A DNA stretch of 64,000 nucleotides from Singulisphaera sp045290345 (GTDB taxonomy: Bacteria > Planctomycetota > Planctomycetia > Isosphaerales > Isosphaeraceae), in assembly GCF_045290345.1 (NCBI RefSeq), contig NZ_CP155447.1:9114001-9178000 (forward strand), given 5' to 3'. Shown here in pieces: positions 26,458 to 35,263 of the stretch. How positions within the stretch are numbered: the first letter of the stretch is position 1; each line of letters starts with the position of its first letter. The position numbers and the translations under genes were made by a program. The notes beneath the pieces are model-generated. The model had not been told where the DNA came from. It saw nothing but the letters and a program-made list of their open reading frames with translations, and searched no databases.

Positions 26458-28320
26458 ATGTTGGTACGGCACGCACTGAGGGACTCGAACCCCGTGGACC
26501 ATTGGCCGGGGCTGCCGCGAACCTGGTCCAAATGCAAAAGCAAGGGCACCCCGCGCGGGCGGGGCTCGCTCGTTGTTATGTTGATTTGCCTTGGTTTTAG
26601 CGGCGGCGTCAAGGCCGCCACGCCCGCGCCGTCCGCTTCGGTACCGCCCTCGGCGCGGCGGCCGGTCGCTCTCTGTTTCGATCGTGAGGGAACCCGGCTC
26701 TTCGTCGCGAACCGAAACAAGGGGAGTGTCTCGGTCATCGACGTCCGGCAACGCCAGGTCGTTGCCGAATATCCCGTTGGAAAAGGGTTGGCCGACCTCG
26801 TTTCCCTGCCCGACGGCACGTCATGGCTCGCTCTCGACCAGGAGGAAAACGCCATCCTTCTGCTAGAGGAACGCCACGACTCGCTCACAGCCGTCTCACG
26901 ACAACCGGTGAAACTCGACCCGGTAAAGCTGGTACTCACCCCTGATGGGTCGACCTGCATTGTGGCCTCACGATTGGGACGTTCCGTGACCTTTTTCTCG
27001 AGGGGACGGACCCCAACCGTCACGCAATCGACGTTGAGTTTGACCCGTTCGATTGACCTTCCGTTCAGCCCGCGTGACATGGTCCTGGTACGGGATGGGT
27101 CGACACTCGTCGTGGCCGACGCGTTCGGAGGAAAGCTGGCGCTGATCAACGTGCCCGAGGGCCGTCTCCTGGCGGTTCACTCGTTGCCGGCCCACAACAT
27201 CCGAGGTTTGGCCCTGACCCCCGACGGCGATTCGTTGCTGCTCGCCCATCAAGAGCTCAATCCGGACGCCCGCGCGATCCAGGACGATATTCAGTGGGGG
27301 GCGCTCCTCTCGAATAAAGTTCGCGTTCTCAAGCTCGATCCTCTGCTCGAGCTGCAACCTGACGCGCAGTCGCCCCGTACCGCAAAAACGGATCAGGTGA
27401 TCGACCTCGGCCGATTCTCGGGCGATCCGTCCGCGCTCGTCTGCGACCGCAAGGGGAGAGTCATTCTCGCCCTGGCCGGAGTCGATCAAGTGGTCACTGG
27501 ATTGGATTATTCTCATCTCGAGATCCGAACCGGGAGCGGAAAGCGGCCGACCGCGATTGCGTTGGACGCCGAAGAGTTGCTGGGGTATGTCGCGGATACG
27601 CTCGACGACACTGTCTCGGTGTTCGAGATGAAGACTGGCAAGCGACTCGCCCAGATTCCTCTCGGTCCCAGCCGCGAACCCTCCCTCGCGGAGCGTGGAG
27701 AACGCTTGTTTTACGATGCGCGACTCTCGCGAGGCGGCTGGATGAGTTGCCAGAGTTGCCACACTGACGGCCACTCGAACGGTCTCAACGTCGACACAGT
27801 CGGTGACGGTGGCTATGGTGCGCCCAAACGCGTCCCTTCCTTGTTCGGCACGAGCCAGACGGGACCCTGGGGTTGGACCGGCCGTAACGATCGCCTTGAT
27901 GAACAGGTTCATCAATCGACCGTGACGACCGTTCAAGGAGTCTGGCCGACCGAGAGCGAAGTGGCGGAAATCTCGGCCTTCCTGCAAACCCTCTCGCTTC
28001 CGCGAATTCCCCCGGTCGCCCCATCGAAAGCGGCTTCGGCCCAGCGCGGTCAATCGCTTTTCGAGGCGAATTGCGCCTCCTGTCACGCCAAGCCCGAGTA
28101 CACGTCGCCCCATCTCCATGACGTGGGACTGGCTGATGAAGTCGGTCAGCGCCGGTTCAATCCGCCGTCTCTGCGCGGCGTCCAATATCGTGCTCCGCTC
28201 TTGCACGATGGGCGGGCCAAGACGCTGGATGCGGTCTTTCGCGAGCACAGGCACCCGCGAGATACACCCTGGAGTGATGAGGAGATCACCGACATCCTCA
28301 ACTTCCTCGAGTCACTCTGA
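26458..28320 (+). CDS. Exported beta-propeller / dihaem cytochrome c protein
   Basis: From the ATG at 26458 the protein has 620 residues; a TTG at 26419 is also possible. An unusually long N-region precedes the hydrophobic signal RGSLVVMLICLGFSGG. Residues about 55-420 form YVTN-type propeller repeats, for example LCFDREGTRLFVANRNKG, DLVSLPDGTSWLALDQ and LALTPDGDSLLLAHQ. The C-terminal third is a dihaem peroxidase-like cytochrome with two CxxCH motifs, CQSCHTDG near residue 427 and CASCHAKPE near residue 539. Distal ligands may be provided by GYGAPKRVPSLFG-type segments. It is probably a periplasmic redox protein. The SDR gene follows 44 bases later. Confidence 0.85.
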   Translation: MLVRHALRDSNPVDHWPGLPRTWSKCKSKGTPRGRGSLVVMLICLGFSGGVKAATPAPSASVPPSARRPVALCFDREGTRLFVANRNKGSVSVIDVRQRQVVAEYPVGKGLADLVSLPDGTSWLALDQEENAILLLEERHDSLTAVSRQPVKLDPVKLVLTPDGSTCIVASRLGRSVTFFSRGRTPTVTQSTLSLTRSIDLPFSPRDMVLVRDGSTLVVADAFGGKLALINVPEGRLLAVHSLPAHNIRGLALTPDGDSLLLAHQELNPDARAIQDDIQWGALLSNKVRVLKLDPLLELQPDAQSPRTAKTDQVIDLGRFSGDPSALVCDRKGRVILALAGVDQVVTGLDYSHLEIRTGSGKRPTAIALDAEELLGYVADTLDDTVSVFEMKTGKRLAQIPLGPSREPSLAERGERLFYDARLSRGGWMSCQSCHTDGHSNGLNVDTVGDGGYGAPKRVPSLFGTSQTGPWGWTGRNDRLDEQVHQSTVTTVQGVWPTESEVAEISAFLQTLSLPRIPPVAPSKAASAQRGQSLFEANCASCHAKPEYTSPHLHDVGLADEVGQRRFNPPSLRGVQYRAPLLHDGRAKTLDAVFREHRHPRDTPWSDEEITDILNFLESL

Positions 28321-28364
28321 GGCCATCGAGCCCTTTCCTTTCATTCCTTCAAGAGGACCGTGAC

Positions 28365-29177
28365 ATGAGCATTTTTCGTGACGACCTCTTTCGGGATCAG
28401 GTGGTCTTGATCACCGGCGGCGGAACCGGCATTGGGCGCGGAATTGCCATGGCACTGGCAGCCCATGGAGCGCATACGGCCATCCTCAGCCGGAGCGCCG
28501 AGCACCTGGAATCCACCGCGGCCGAGATTCGTAGTTCGACCGGCCGCCGCTGTCTGGCCCTCGCGGCCGACGTCCGCCTGCCGGAACTCGTCGATGCCGC
28601 GGTCGCCCGGGTGGTCGAAGAACTCGGACGACTGGATATCGTGATCAATGCCGCCGCGGGAAATTTTCTCTGCCCCTCGGCCGACCTCTCCCCGAATGGT
28701 TTTGGCACGGTCCTGGATATTGATGCCAAGGGAACGTGGAACGTGTCGCGAGCCGCATACCACGCCTGGTTGCGCGACCACGGTGGGCAGATCCTGAACA
28801 TCAGCGCCACGTTGCACTATGGCGGAACTCCCGGTCAGGTTCACGTGGCCGCGGCGAAGGCAGCCGTCGACGCATTGACGCGGACCCTGGCCGTGGAATG
28901 GGGGCCACAACGCATCCGGGTCAACGCGATCGCCCCCGGCCCGATCAGTGACACCGAAGGAGCCCGACGCCTCTTTCCCGACGCCATCGCGGAGCGTCTC
29001 AAAGGGGTCATCCCGTTGCGCCGACTCGGCCGGATCGAGGATGTGGTCAACCTGACCCTCTTCCTGCTGAGCGAAGCGGCCGCCAATATCAACGGAGAAA
29101 TCATGGTGACCGATGGCGGACTCTGCCTCTCCGGAAACCTCAATCTCTTCGCGGAAGCGCTCCGATCGAGGTCCTGA
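28365..29177 (+). CDS. SDR oxidoreductase, 2,4-dienoyl-CoA reductase-like
   Basis: The protein has 270 residues with the Rossmann motif LITGGGTGIGRGIAMALA at residue 15 and NAAAGNFLCPSADLSPNGF near residue 95. The latter is close to peroxisomal-type 2,4-dienoyl-CoA reductases, which remove double bonds at even positions during unsaturated fatty acid beta-oxidation using NADPH. As in that subfamily, the usual YxxxK tyrosine is absent: the site reads HVAAAKAAVDALTRTLAVEW, keeping the lysine. The C-terminus has RVNAIAPGPISDTEG and the GGL end. It follows the cytochrome gene by 44 bases, probably in one operon, though the metabolic link is unclear. A generic SDR function cannot be excluded. Confidence 0.88.
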   Translation: MSIFRDDLFRDQVVLITGGGTGIGRGIAMALAAHGAHTAILSRSAEHLESTAAEIRSSTGRRCLALAADVRLPELVDAAVARVVEELGRLDIVINAAAGNFLCPSADLSPNGFGTVLDIDAKGTWNVSRAAYHAWLRDHGGQILNISATLHYGGTPGQVHVAAAKAAVDALTRTLAVEWGPQRIRVNAIAPGPISDTEGARRLFPDAIAERLKGVIPLRRLGRIEDVVNLTLFLLSEAAANINGEIMVTDGGLCLSGNLNLFAEALRSRS

Positions 29178-29329
29178 AAGTGCCTTGGCGAGTCACTCAA
29201 TCACGATTCGCAACGCCCGGTGCAGAGGGACTCGTGGAAGTGGCATCAAGGTGTCGCTTCCCGCCCGCCTGATTCGTGTTTGGAATTCGGACTTCTTGAA
29301 TCCCCTGTAGATTGTGGGCGATCCAGGCC

Positions 29330-30586
29330 TCAATCTCCGACGGCTTGTCGTGACGTCGCGGCCACGTTGGGCAATTCACCAGCCGGTATCCGCTCGATTC
29401 GATGCGGCGAGATCGTGTCGGACTGACCGGGCAGGATCAGTGGTTCGGCGGGCCGATAGAGGAGGTCGTGGGCAACGACGGTGAAGAGTCCAAGGGCCAT
29501 GAGCATGTGACAGCCGAGGCCTCGGGCGACGGGTAACGCAGTTCCGACCAACGAGAGAATTCCGCAGGCCCAGAGAAGCCGTCGCCGTTGGGCGAGAAAA
29601 ATGACGGCCGGCAACAACCAGAGGAAGTAATGGTGCCAGCAGATCGGTGTGCTGGCGAGCATGACGATTGAAGAGAGCGCAAACATTCCCAGTGTGGCCC
29701 GGCGCGGTTCGGCGGCCCTGGTTTTCCAGGCGCAGAGGATCCAGGCCACGGAAAGCCCCGCCAGAACCAGTCCCCAGAGGACCCAGATCAGGTTCAAGGA
29801 CAGAATCCCGAGAGAAAGTGAATGAGGCGGATGATCCTTGCCGAGGTCTCCAAACGTCCTGACGAGAACGATCGGAAGGCTCTCGTTATTCACCCGGAGG
29901 TCGGCGTGTCGAGCGACCAGATGCCAGGGCTTCTCGTAATTGCTGATCCAGACGATCTGCTCCCGGATTGCCTCGAGCGCCGAGGACCAGCCGACAGCGA
30001 CCACAACCACGCCGAGCCCCAACGTCGCGGTCAGCAACATGGCCAGCCCGACTCGCCAGGTTCGGACCCGAGCCACAATCGTCGCCCAGTGAAGGATTGG
30101 GAGGATCTTGATCATCCCGGCCATTCCCACCAGCCCGACGCTTACCATTGCGTTTCCTTGGAGCAGAACCTGTAGCCCCAGCGCGACGAGACAGACGTTA
30201 ATCGGATCGCTCTGGCCGAGCACCAACGCATCAATGAAAAAGGGGATGACGACAAACCAGGCGAGGGCCTGGTAATGAAGATTTCGCCCCGAAAGCCTCT
30301 CAAAAATCCGAGGTAGGGCTCCGACGGCTGTAAACGAGAGTGCGGCCCACACCGTCGAGGCGAGGCCGATCGGTAGTGCTGCCAATGGTGCGAGCAGGAC
30401 ATGGAACGAAACGGGATAGCGAGGTTGAGCGGAGACGTGTAACCGGCTGGTCCTCCACAAAGCCTGGGCCGCTAGATAGGGGTACTTGAAGTCATTGCCA
30501 CGCTGAGCACTGCGCAGCACCACATAGGTGAAGAAGAGGGCCAGGCCCATCGCCGCCAAGAGCCTACGCCTGGTCACATCAACCAT
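29330..30586 (-). CDS. GT87-family membrane glycosyltransferase (DUF2029)
   Basis: From the ATG at 30586 the protein has 418 residues, with about ten hydrophobic segments. The N-terminus has a basic MVDVTRRR followed by LLAAMGLALFFTYVVL, then the loop DFKYPYLAAQALW and YPVSFHVLLAPLAALPIG. These are typical of GT87 polyprenyl-phosphate-mannose transferases, whose catalytic acidic residue lies in the first periplasmic loop. LGQSDPINVCLVALGLQ near residue 145 corresponds to the family's G-Q-x-N-like motif. It lies 49 bases behind the acyltransferase gene, suggesting joint work on a surface glycan or glycolipid. A longer frame start at 30760 overlaps that gene and is less likely. Confidence 0.85.
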   Translation of the reverse strand: MVDVTRRRLLAAMGLALFFTYVVLRSAQRGNDFKYPYLAAQALWRTSRLHVSAQPRYPVSFHVLLAPLAALPIGLASTVWAALSFTAVGALPRIFERLSGRNLHYQALAWFVVIPFFIDALVLGQSDPINVCLVALGLQVLLQGNAMVSVGLVGMAGMIKILPILHWATIVARVRTWRVGLAMLLTATLGLGVVVVAVGWSSALEAIREQIVWISNYEKPWHLVARHADLRVNNESLPIVLVRTFGDLGKDHPPHSLSLGILSLNLIWVLWGLVLAGLSVAWILCAWKTRAAEPRRATLGMFALSSIVMLASTPICWHHYFLWLLPAVIFLAQRRRLLWACGILSLVGTALPVARGLGCHMLMALGLFTVVAHDLLYRPAEPLILPGQSDTISPHRIERIPAGELPNVAATSRQAVGD

Positions 30587-30635
30587 CCTGTCGCAATCCA
30601 GATCGCTCGATCTGATCTTCGGTCGGGGCTCCACA

Positions 30636-31865
30636 TCACCGTGACGCCATGATCGCTGGGTTCCGTACTGCTGGCAACCTTTGTTGTCCAGCCGACCCTG
30701 AGTTCTCTGGTGCCGCTTGGAAAGGGCGCTCAAAGATCCGATGGAAGAGGGCCGCGGCAAGGAGAATCGACGGGGCGACGATCAGGATCAAGCCCCAGAG
30801 CCGAGTTTCCGGGAGGAGTAGCCACCGCCGCATGACAGCATCGCCTAGAGCGATGAGCGGGTAGTGGATCAGGTAGAGGCTGTAGGAAATCGTGCCAAGC
30901 GCCACGGCCCATCGTCTTTGGAGGAGGCGAAGTAAGGGAAGTTGCGGTCGACTGGCCCCCGGCGAGGTGGATCGCGTCCAGCGCACGAGCAGCCCAGCCA
31001 TCAGCACACCGATGATCGGATCCGTCAGCATGAAATTGCGGTCATCGGTTCCGGCAAGTGCGAGGCCCGTACAGGTTATCGCGATCAGGACGAGGCCGAT
31101 GGCCACCGGCCCCCCTCGGAACATCCGGCCATTCTCGATGACCGAGGGATGGCGATGAGCCGCGAGTGCCGCGACCATACCGAGTGTAAAGAGGCCCGCG
31201 AACCAAGGACACATTTCGCGGAGCGCAGGGTTTTTTAAGGGGATCGCAAGCGCTGCCACCGAATATCCGATGGCAAAACTCGCGGCGATCGCCGCTAAGT
31301 GGCCATTTCGCCGCCAGAGTGTCACAAGGAGGGGAAACAGGAAGTAGATCTGCCACTCCGTCGCGACGCTCCACAGGGGTGGGGCGATCTTGAAGAGCCA
31401 ATGCGCGCTCAGGTTGTGGACGAGAAAAAGATGGGACACGATGACGCCCGGACTGAACGCAGGCAGGGCGCGGTCCCAAGGGCTACGCGCAGGATGCCCG
31501 AGATCTGGGATCAAGGCGATCAAGATCCAGCAGAAGAGGAGTGCCCCAAAATAAGGGGGCAGGATTCGCCGGGCGCGACGCCGGAGAAACCCACCGAAAT
31601 CGCTGGGCAATCGGCCCGACGAATCGCAGGCCGCTGGAAGCATCAGGCAGTAGCCCGAGAGAACGATGAAGACCGCAACCGCGCCATGGCCGTGCCGGAG
31701 CAAGAATCGAACCGTGAGCCCTGGTCCCGAAAGTTCCCCTGGCGGGATCATCAGCGCCGCATGGTGCAACGTGACGTAGAGCGCGGCGAGCCCCCGGATG
31801 CCATCCAGGAATAACAGCCGGGGAGGCTTGACGATGATTGTCGGCGGCGCAATCGAAACAGGCAA
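30636..31865 (-). CDS. Acyltransferase 3 family membrane protein (OafA-like)
   Basis: I place the start at TTG 31865 because GGAGGT (31871-31876) lies five bases upstream; this gives 409 residues. The first segment, RLLFLDGIRGLAALYVTLHH, carries the conserved family motif with the catalytic-type His. GAVAVFIVLSGYCLMLP follows near residue 60, then LWSVATEWQIYFLFPLL near residue 165. About ten hydrophobic segments follow. These enzymes O-acetylate or otherwise acylate surface polysaccharides. The gene is paired with the GT87 gene 49 bases downstream. The longer frame up to 32018 is Arg-rich and unlikely. Confidence 0.88.
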   Translation of the reverse strand: MPVSIAPPTIIVKPPRLLFLDGIRGLAALYVTLHHAALMIPPGELSGPGLTVRFLLRHGHGAVAVFIVLSGYCLMLPAACDSSGRLPSDFGGFLRRRARRILPPYFGALLFCWILIALIPDLGHPARSPWDRALPAFSPGVIVSHLFLVHNLSAHWLFKIAPPLWSVATEWQIYFLFPLLVTLWRRNGHLAAIAASFAIGYSVAALAIPLKNPALREMCPWFAGLFTLGMVAALAAHRHPSVIENGRMFRGGPVAIGLVLIAITCTGLALAGTDDRNFMLTDPIIGVLMAGLLVRWTRSTSPGASRPQLPLLRLLQRRWAVALGTISYSLYLIHYPLIALGDAVMRRWLLLPETRLWGLILIVAPSILLAAALFHRIFERPFQAAPENSGSAGQQRLPAVRNPAIMASR

Positions 31866-32203
31866 GCGACACCTCCATGTGATCGCGCGGCGGCGTGCCC
31901 GAGCGCGAGCGTTTGGATCGCAGGTCGCCAAGTATGCCCGCCCTGCTCCACTTCGGCGAGCCCAGTCCTGCTCCTTCAGTGGGAGTTCATTCCGGACTTC
32001 GAGACGGTCCTGCGGCAAGAAATTCTCAGAATTCGGAAATCCACGCTCGATCAGAGTCCTTCAAAAGGTTAGATCTACAGGCCAAGCGGGACCACCATCT
32101 TGCGATCCACGCATTGCCGATGTTCCTCTGGCCAAATTCGGAGGAACGCCGAGCGATTGTGGGGAGGGACGGAATCCAACGGTCATTATCAAGCGAGCGC
32201 GTC
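31866..32203. other. Divergent intergenic region upstream of acyltransferase and MBL genes
   Basis: These 338 bases lie between divergent genes. They contain the acyltransferase ribosome binding site (31871-31876, minus strand). The MBL reading frame can be extended upstream to 31895, but the extension is Arg/Ser-rich and not convincing. I see no other element. Confidence 0.3.
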
Positions 32204-33247
32204 ATGCCTGCTTCCCGCACGATCTCTGACATTCGCCTGGTGAACGGATCGACCGGCGATCCGGGCCTTTTCATCGATTATCCGGGACGCAACGACGCCA
32301 TTCTCTTCGATGCAGGCGATAATGCCGGGCTCGGAATGGATCGCCTCGGGGACCTTGAGGCTGTCTTCATCACCCACCATCACGTCGACCATTTCATCGG
32401 TTTCGATCGGATCGTGCGTGCGAACCTCGACCGCGACAAAACGCTCCAGGTGTTTGGACCCGAAGGAACGATTGCTAAAGTTTATGGCAAGATCAAAAGT
32501 TATGAGTATCCGTTTTTCCCGTTCCAGAAGATCGTTATTGACGTTCATGAGGTCCTTGCGACACAGATCCGCACCGCGCGACTGGAATGTACGCGCCGCT
32601 TTCCACGGCCAAAAGTTCACGAGGTCAACTGGGCTGAACCGTTGATCTACGAGACCGACGACCTGAAGGTGGAGGCCGCGCACGTCGATCATACGGTCCC
32701 CTGCCTCGCCTTCGCCTTGGTCGAAAAGCCGGGGTTCGCTCCCGACTCAACGCGACTCGCGGGCACGTCGTTTCCGCGTGGCCCCTGGATCAACGAAGCC
32801 CTGAAACTGTTGCGTGCTGGGGCTCCCCTCGAGACCGTGCTGATGATCAAGGGCCAAGCCCGATTGCTGGGCGAGTTGAAAGATCAATACTTCACCCAAT
32901 CGCCTGGGTCGCGAATCGCCTACGTGACGGATACGGCATGGAGCGAGGCGGTACGCCCTGCTCTCTTGCGGCTGGCAGGCGGAGCGAACCGACTTTATTG
33001 CGACGCGTTCTATGCCCAGGAGCAGATTCAGCAAGCCGATAAGCATCATCACATGACCGCAACTCAGGCGGCCGAATTCGCGCTGGCCGCGGGGGTGGAA
33101 GAACTTATTCTGATTCACTTCTCGACGCGCTACGAGGGGCGGTTCGATGACCTGGTCGAGGAGGCTCGCGCCTCATTCTCCCACGTTACGGCTGAGATTC
33201 CGCCGGTAAGACAGAAGAAGTCGACGCGGTCGGCGAATCCTTCTTGA
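32204..33247 (+). CDS. MBL-fold metallo-hydrolase, ribonuclease Z-like
   Basis: The start chosen is the ATG at 32204, giving 347 residues. The two-zinc site is intact: FITHHHVDHFIGFDRI near residue 61 (the HxHxDH motif as HHHVDH), a downstream HVDHTVPCLAFAL histidine near 164, and YVTDTAWS near 240 (motif-type Asp). A C-terminal histidine lies in ILIHFSTRYEGRF near 305, followed by tRNase Z-like residues. A KHHHMTATQAAEFA segment near 285 also fits. It could be a 3'-tRNA-processing enzyme or another phosphodiesterase-type hydrolase. The layout is closest to RNase Z-like proteins, but the specificity loop is not recognised. Confidence 0.85.
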   Translation: MPASRTISDIRLVNGSTGDPGLFIDYPGRNDAILFDAGDNAGLGMDRLGDLEAVFITHHHVDHFIGFDRIVRANLDRDKTLQVFGPEGTIAKVYGKIKSYEYPFFPFQKIVIDVHEVLATQIRTARLECTRRFPRPKVHEVNWAEPLIYETDDLKVEAAHVDHTVPCLAFALVEKPGFAPDSTRLAGTSFPRGPWINEALKLLRAGAPLETVLMIKGQARLLGELKDQYFTQSPGSRIAYVTDTAWSEAVRPALLRLAGGANRLYCDAFYAQEQIQQADKHHHMTATQAAEFALAAGVEELILIHFSTRYEGRFDDLVEEARASFSHVTAEIPPVRQKKSTRSANPS

Positions 33248-33284
33248 CGCTCTGAGTACTCCTCCGTTTCACGAGGTCTTTGTC

Positions 33285-34601
33285 ATGGACGCATTCGAAA
33301 CAGAATCGGTGACAACTGAAGAAGCCTCCAGTGAGTCAGTCCAGACCTTTGAACCGGGAATGGATCGCTCGAGCTCGATCATGACGGCCGCCGAGGCCCT
33401 GGAGAAGCTGAAGCGCGGCGAGCCGATCGAGCGAACGCGAGTCGTGGGGCTCAAACTCAGGGGGGAGTTCACAGAGCCGGTTCGGTTCCGTGAGGTCACG
33501 CTCATTCAGTTCGAGATCGAAAAGTCGACGTTCAACCAGGAGGTTGCGTTCGAGCGTTGCACCCTGGAACGTCCGAGATTCACACGCAAATCCCACTTCG
33601 AGAAAGGGCTCTGCTTCACGGCCTCGACGCTGATCAAGCCTGACTTGCGTGGAATGACGGTCAAGGGAGCTTTCCGGTGTGATAACATCCGCGTTCGCGG
33701 CCGCTTCTTGGTGGAAGCCTCGCGGTTCGAGGGACGTCTCCGGTTTTGGGATGCTCAATTTCAGGGCTGGGTGGAATTAAAACGATCAGAATTCGTCGAG
33801 GAGGTTGATTTTCGGAGCATTCACGTGGCGGAAGGCTTCGTGATCAGCGGTTGCCAGTTTCGCTCGAATGTACTCTTTCGGGGGGCTGCGATTCAGAAGA
33901 AGTGGCAGGCCGATTCAAGCAGGTTCGAGAAGATGCTCGACTTCTCCAAGGCAAAGCTTCATGACTTTGTTTACTTGGAAGGGATCGAGCAGGGAGAATC
34001 CCAGCGATTCGCCTTTACCAATGCGTTAGCGGAACGCATTTTGATCCGCCCGGAGCAGATCGTCGGTCGGTTGGCGAGTGAAGAGGCGGGCGACCACTTG
34101 CAGGCGATGCAGGAGTACGGCCTGCTGAAGCGGATTTTCGAAGGGCTTCACCGCTATGAAGAGGAAGACTGGGCGTTCTACCGCTTCAAGGTAAACCAGC
34201 GGCTCTGTAAGTCACGTTCCTGGCGGAACCCATGGACAAAGCTGTCCGGAATGGCAGACTGGCTCTTACTCGACCATGGCTGCGGTTATGGCACCAACCC
34301 GTTTCGCGCGGTCCGCACGGCGCTGGTGATCATCATCGGTTTCGCCTTGGTCTATGCCCTGAACGTGCAATCGCTCCATATCGAAGATGGGCATGAGCCG
34401 TTCGCCGGGGATAAAGGGACCCTGGCGAATCGGCTCATGATTGGAACGTTGACAAGTGTCTCAGCATTCACTTCCGGCTTCGGCGACATCCGAGGTGCGG
34501 CGACTGGATGGATTAACCTTCCCCTGATCGCCGAATCGCTGATGGGAACACTTCTCTGGGGGCTTTTTATCGTTGCATTTAGCCGAAAGGTGATTCGGTA
34601 A
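33285..34601 (+). CDS. Pentapeptide-repeat-like protein fused to degenerate two-TM ion channel module
   Basis: The protein has 438 residues. After an acidic N-terminus, residues about 50-250 show irregular repeats with F or L every five residues, for example VRFREVTLIQFEIEKSTF and GRLRFWDAQFQGWVELKRSE. This suggests a right-handed quadrilateral helix like pentapeptide repeats. A charged helical linker follows (YEEEDWAFYRFKVNQRL). Two membrane segments, residues ~346-361 and ~414-432, flank SVSAFTSGFGDI (396-403), which resembles a K+ channel pore helix and selectivity filter (TVGYGD) with Ser in the second filter position. Pentapeptide/channel fusions are known. Whether it conducts ions is unknown. 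It stands alone. Confidence 0.7.
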   Translation: MDAFETESVTTEEASSESVQTFEPGMDRSSSIMTAAEALEKLKRGEPIERTRVVGLKLRGEFTEPVRFREVTLIQFEIEKSTFNQEVAFERCTLERPRFTRKSHFEKGLCFTASTLIKPDLRGMTVKGAFRCDNIRVRGRFLVEASRFEGRLRFWDAQFQGWVELKRSEFVEEVDFRSIHVAEGFVISGCQFRSNVLFRGAAIQKKWQADSSRFEKMLDFSKAKLHDFVYLEGIEQGESQRFAFTNALAERILIRPEQIVGRLASEEAGDHLQAMQEYGLLKRIFEGLHRYEEEDWAFYRFKVNQRLCKSRSWRNPWTKLSGMADWLLLDHGCGYGTNPFRAVRTALVIIIGFALVYALNVQSLHIEDGHEPFAGDKGTLANRLMIGTLTSVSAFTSGFGDIRGAATGWINLPLIAESLMGTLLWGLFIVAFSRKVIR

Positions 34602-34646
34602 CGTGATACGGCCGAATTTCCCAGTAACGAGCAACAAATTGCGCGA

Positions 34647-35060
34647 TCAACGACCGCTGGAGGTCAACGTGAAGTCATGGAACTTGACTTTCTTGGGAAC
34701 CTCGCCCGTCACGGTGAAAAGGCTTTCGAGCATTTCACCAAAAGCGTCGGTGCGAATGCTGTAGAAATTGTGCTTCGCCTCACGTCGGGCTTCGATGAGG
34801 CCCGACACCCGCATCAGCGCCAGGTGATGGCTCACCGCGGGCTGGCTCTGTCCCAGTCGTTCGCAAAGATCGGTCACGTGCAATTCACTGTGTTCCGCCA
34901 GCAAAAACAGGATGCGAAGCCGAGTCTCATCGCTGAGAAGCCGAGCAACCTGAACCAATTCGCGAATCGACTTGTCCGCAGCGGTCGGGGTCGGGGTTGC
35001 CGAAGCTCGTGTTGCCGCGGTCGTACGCTTGACGTCTGTGCTAGCCATCGTTGCATTCAC
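34647..35060 (-). CDS. ArsR/SmtB-family transcriptional regulator
   Basis: The protein has 137 residues with a Thr/Ala-rich N-terminal extension of about 28 residues. The winged-helix core then starts LVQVARLLSDETRLRILFLL and contains the recognition helix segment DLCERLGQSQPAVSHHLALM followed by VSGLIEARREAKHNFYSI. No metal-binding CxC pair of the ArsR or SmtB type is visible, so the ligand is unknown and may not be a metal. The C-terminus has a short tail with KKVKFHDFTLTSS. The neighbouring genes do not reveal a target. An alternative start at ATG 35048 would drop four residues. Confidence 0.92.
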   Translation of the reverse strand: MNATMASTDVKRTTAATRASATPTPTAADKSIRELVQVARLLSDETRLRILFLLAEHSELHVTDLCERLGQSQPAVSHHLALMRVSGLIEARREAKHNFYSIRTDAFGEMLESLFTVTGEVPKKVKFHDFTLTSSGR

Positions 35061-35179
35061 CTCAAAAGAAACGGAAGAAAACGCTTTCCATGAACTGAAC
35101 TAGTAGCATATCACATGCCAATCGCTCGCGGTTGGCTAAAGAGATAGTACGACGTTTGTCCCTGATTTGCATGTTCATT

Positions 35180-35215
35180 GGGCCTGCCTGAGCAACTCTT
35201 GTTGCGCTCAGGCCC
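35180..35215. terminator. Imperfect hairpin between unknown protein gene and arsR
   Basis: An imperfect stem pairs GGGCC (35180) with GGCCC (35215), CTGAG with CTCAG, and CAAC with GTTG around a TCTT loop, with small bulges. It lies downstream of the minus-strand gene that ends at 35264. There is no U-tract, so its role is uncertain. Confidence 0.35.
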
Positions 35216-35263
35216 ATGGCACCATGGATCGAGCCATGCGCTGGCTTGGGAAAACGTGAGGAA

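Noticed and set aside
26470..26500. A stretch that resembles the reverse complement of a tRNA T-arm (GGACTCGAACCCC).
   Set aside because: No matching acceptor stem, anticodon arm or D-arm could be found around it, and the spacing to a CCA-like end is wrong. It lies at the start of a coding frame.
35106..35118. GCAT-ATCAC-ATGC as an ArsR operator.
   Set aside because: Arms of only four bases; such short inverted repeats are expected by chance.
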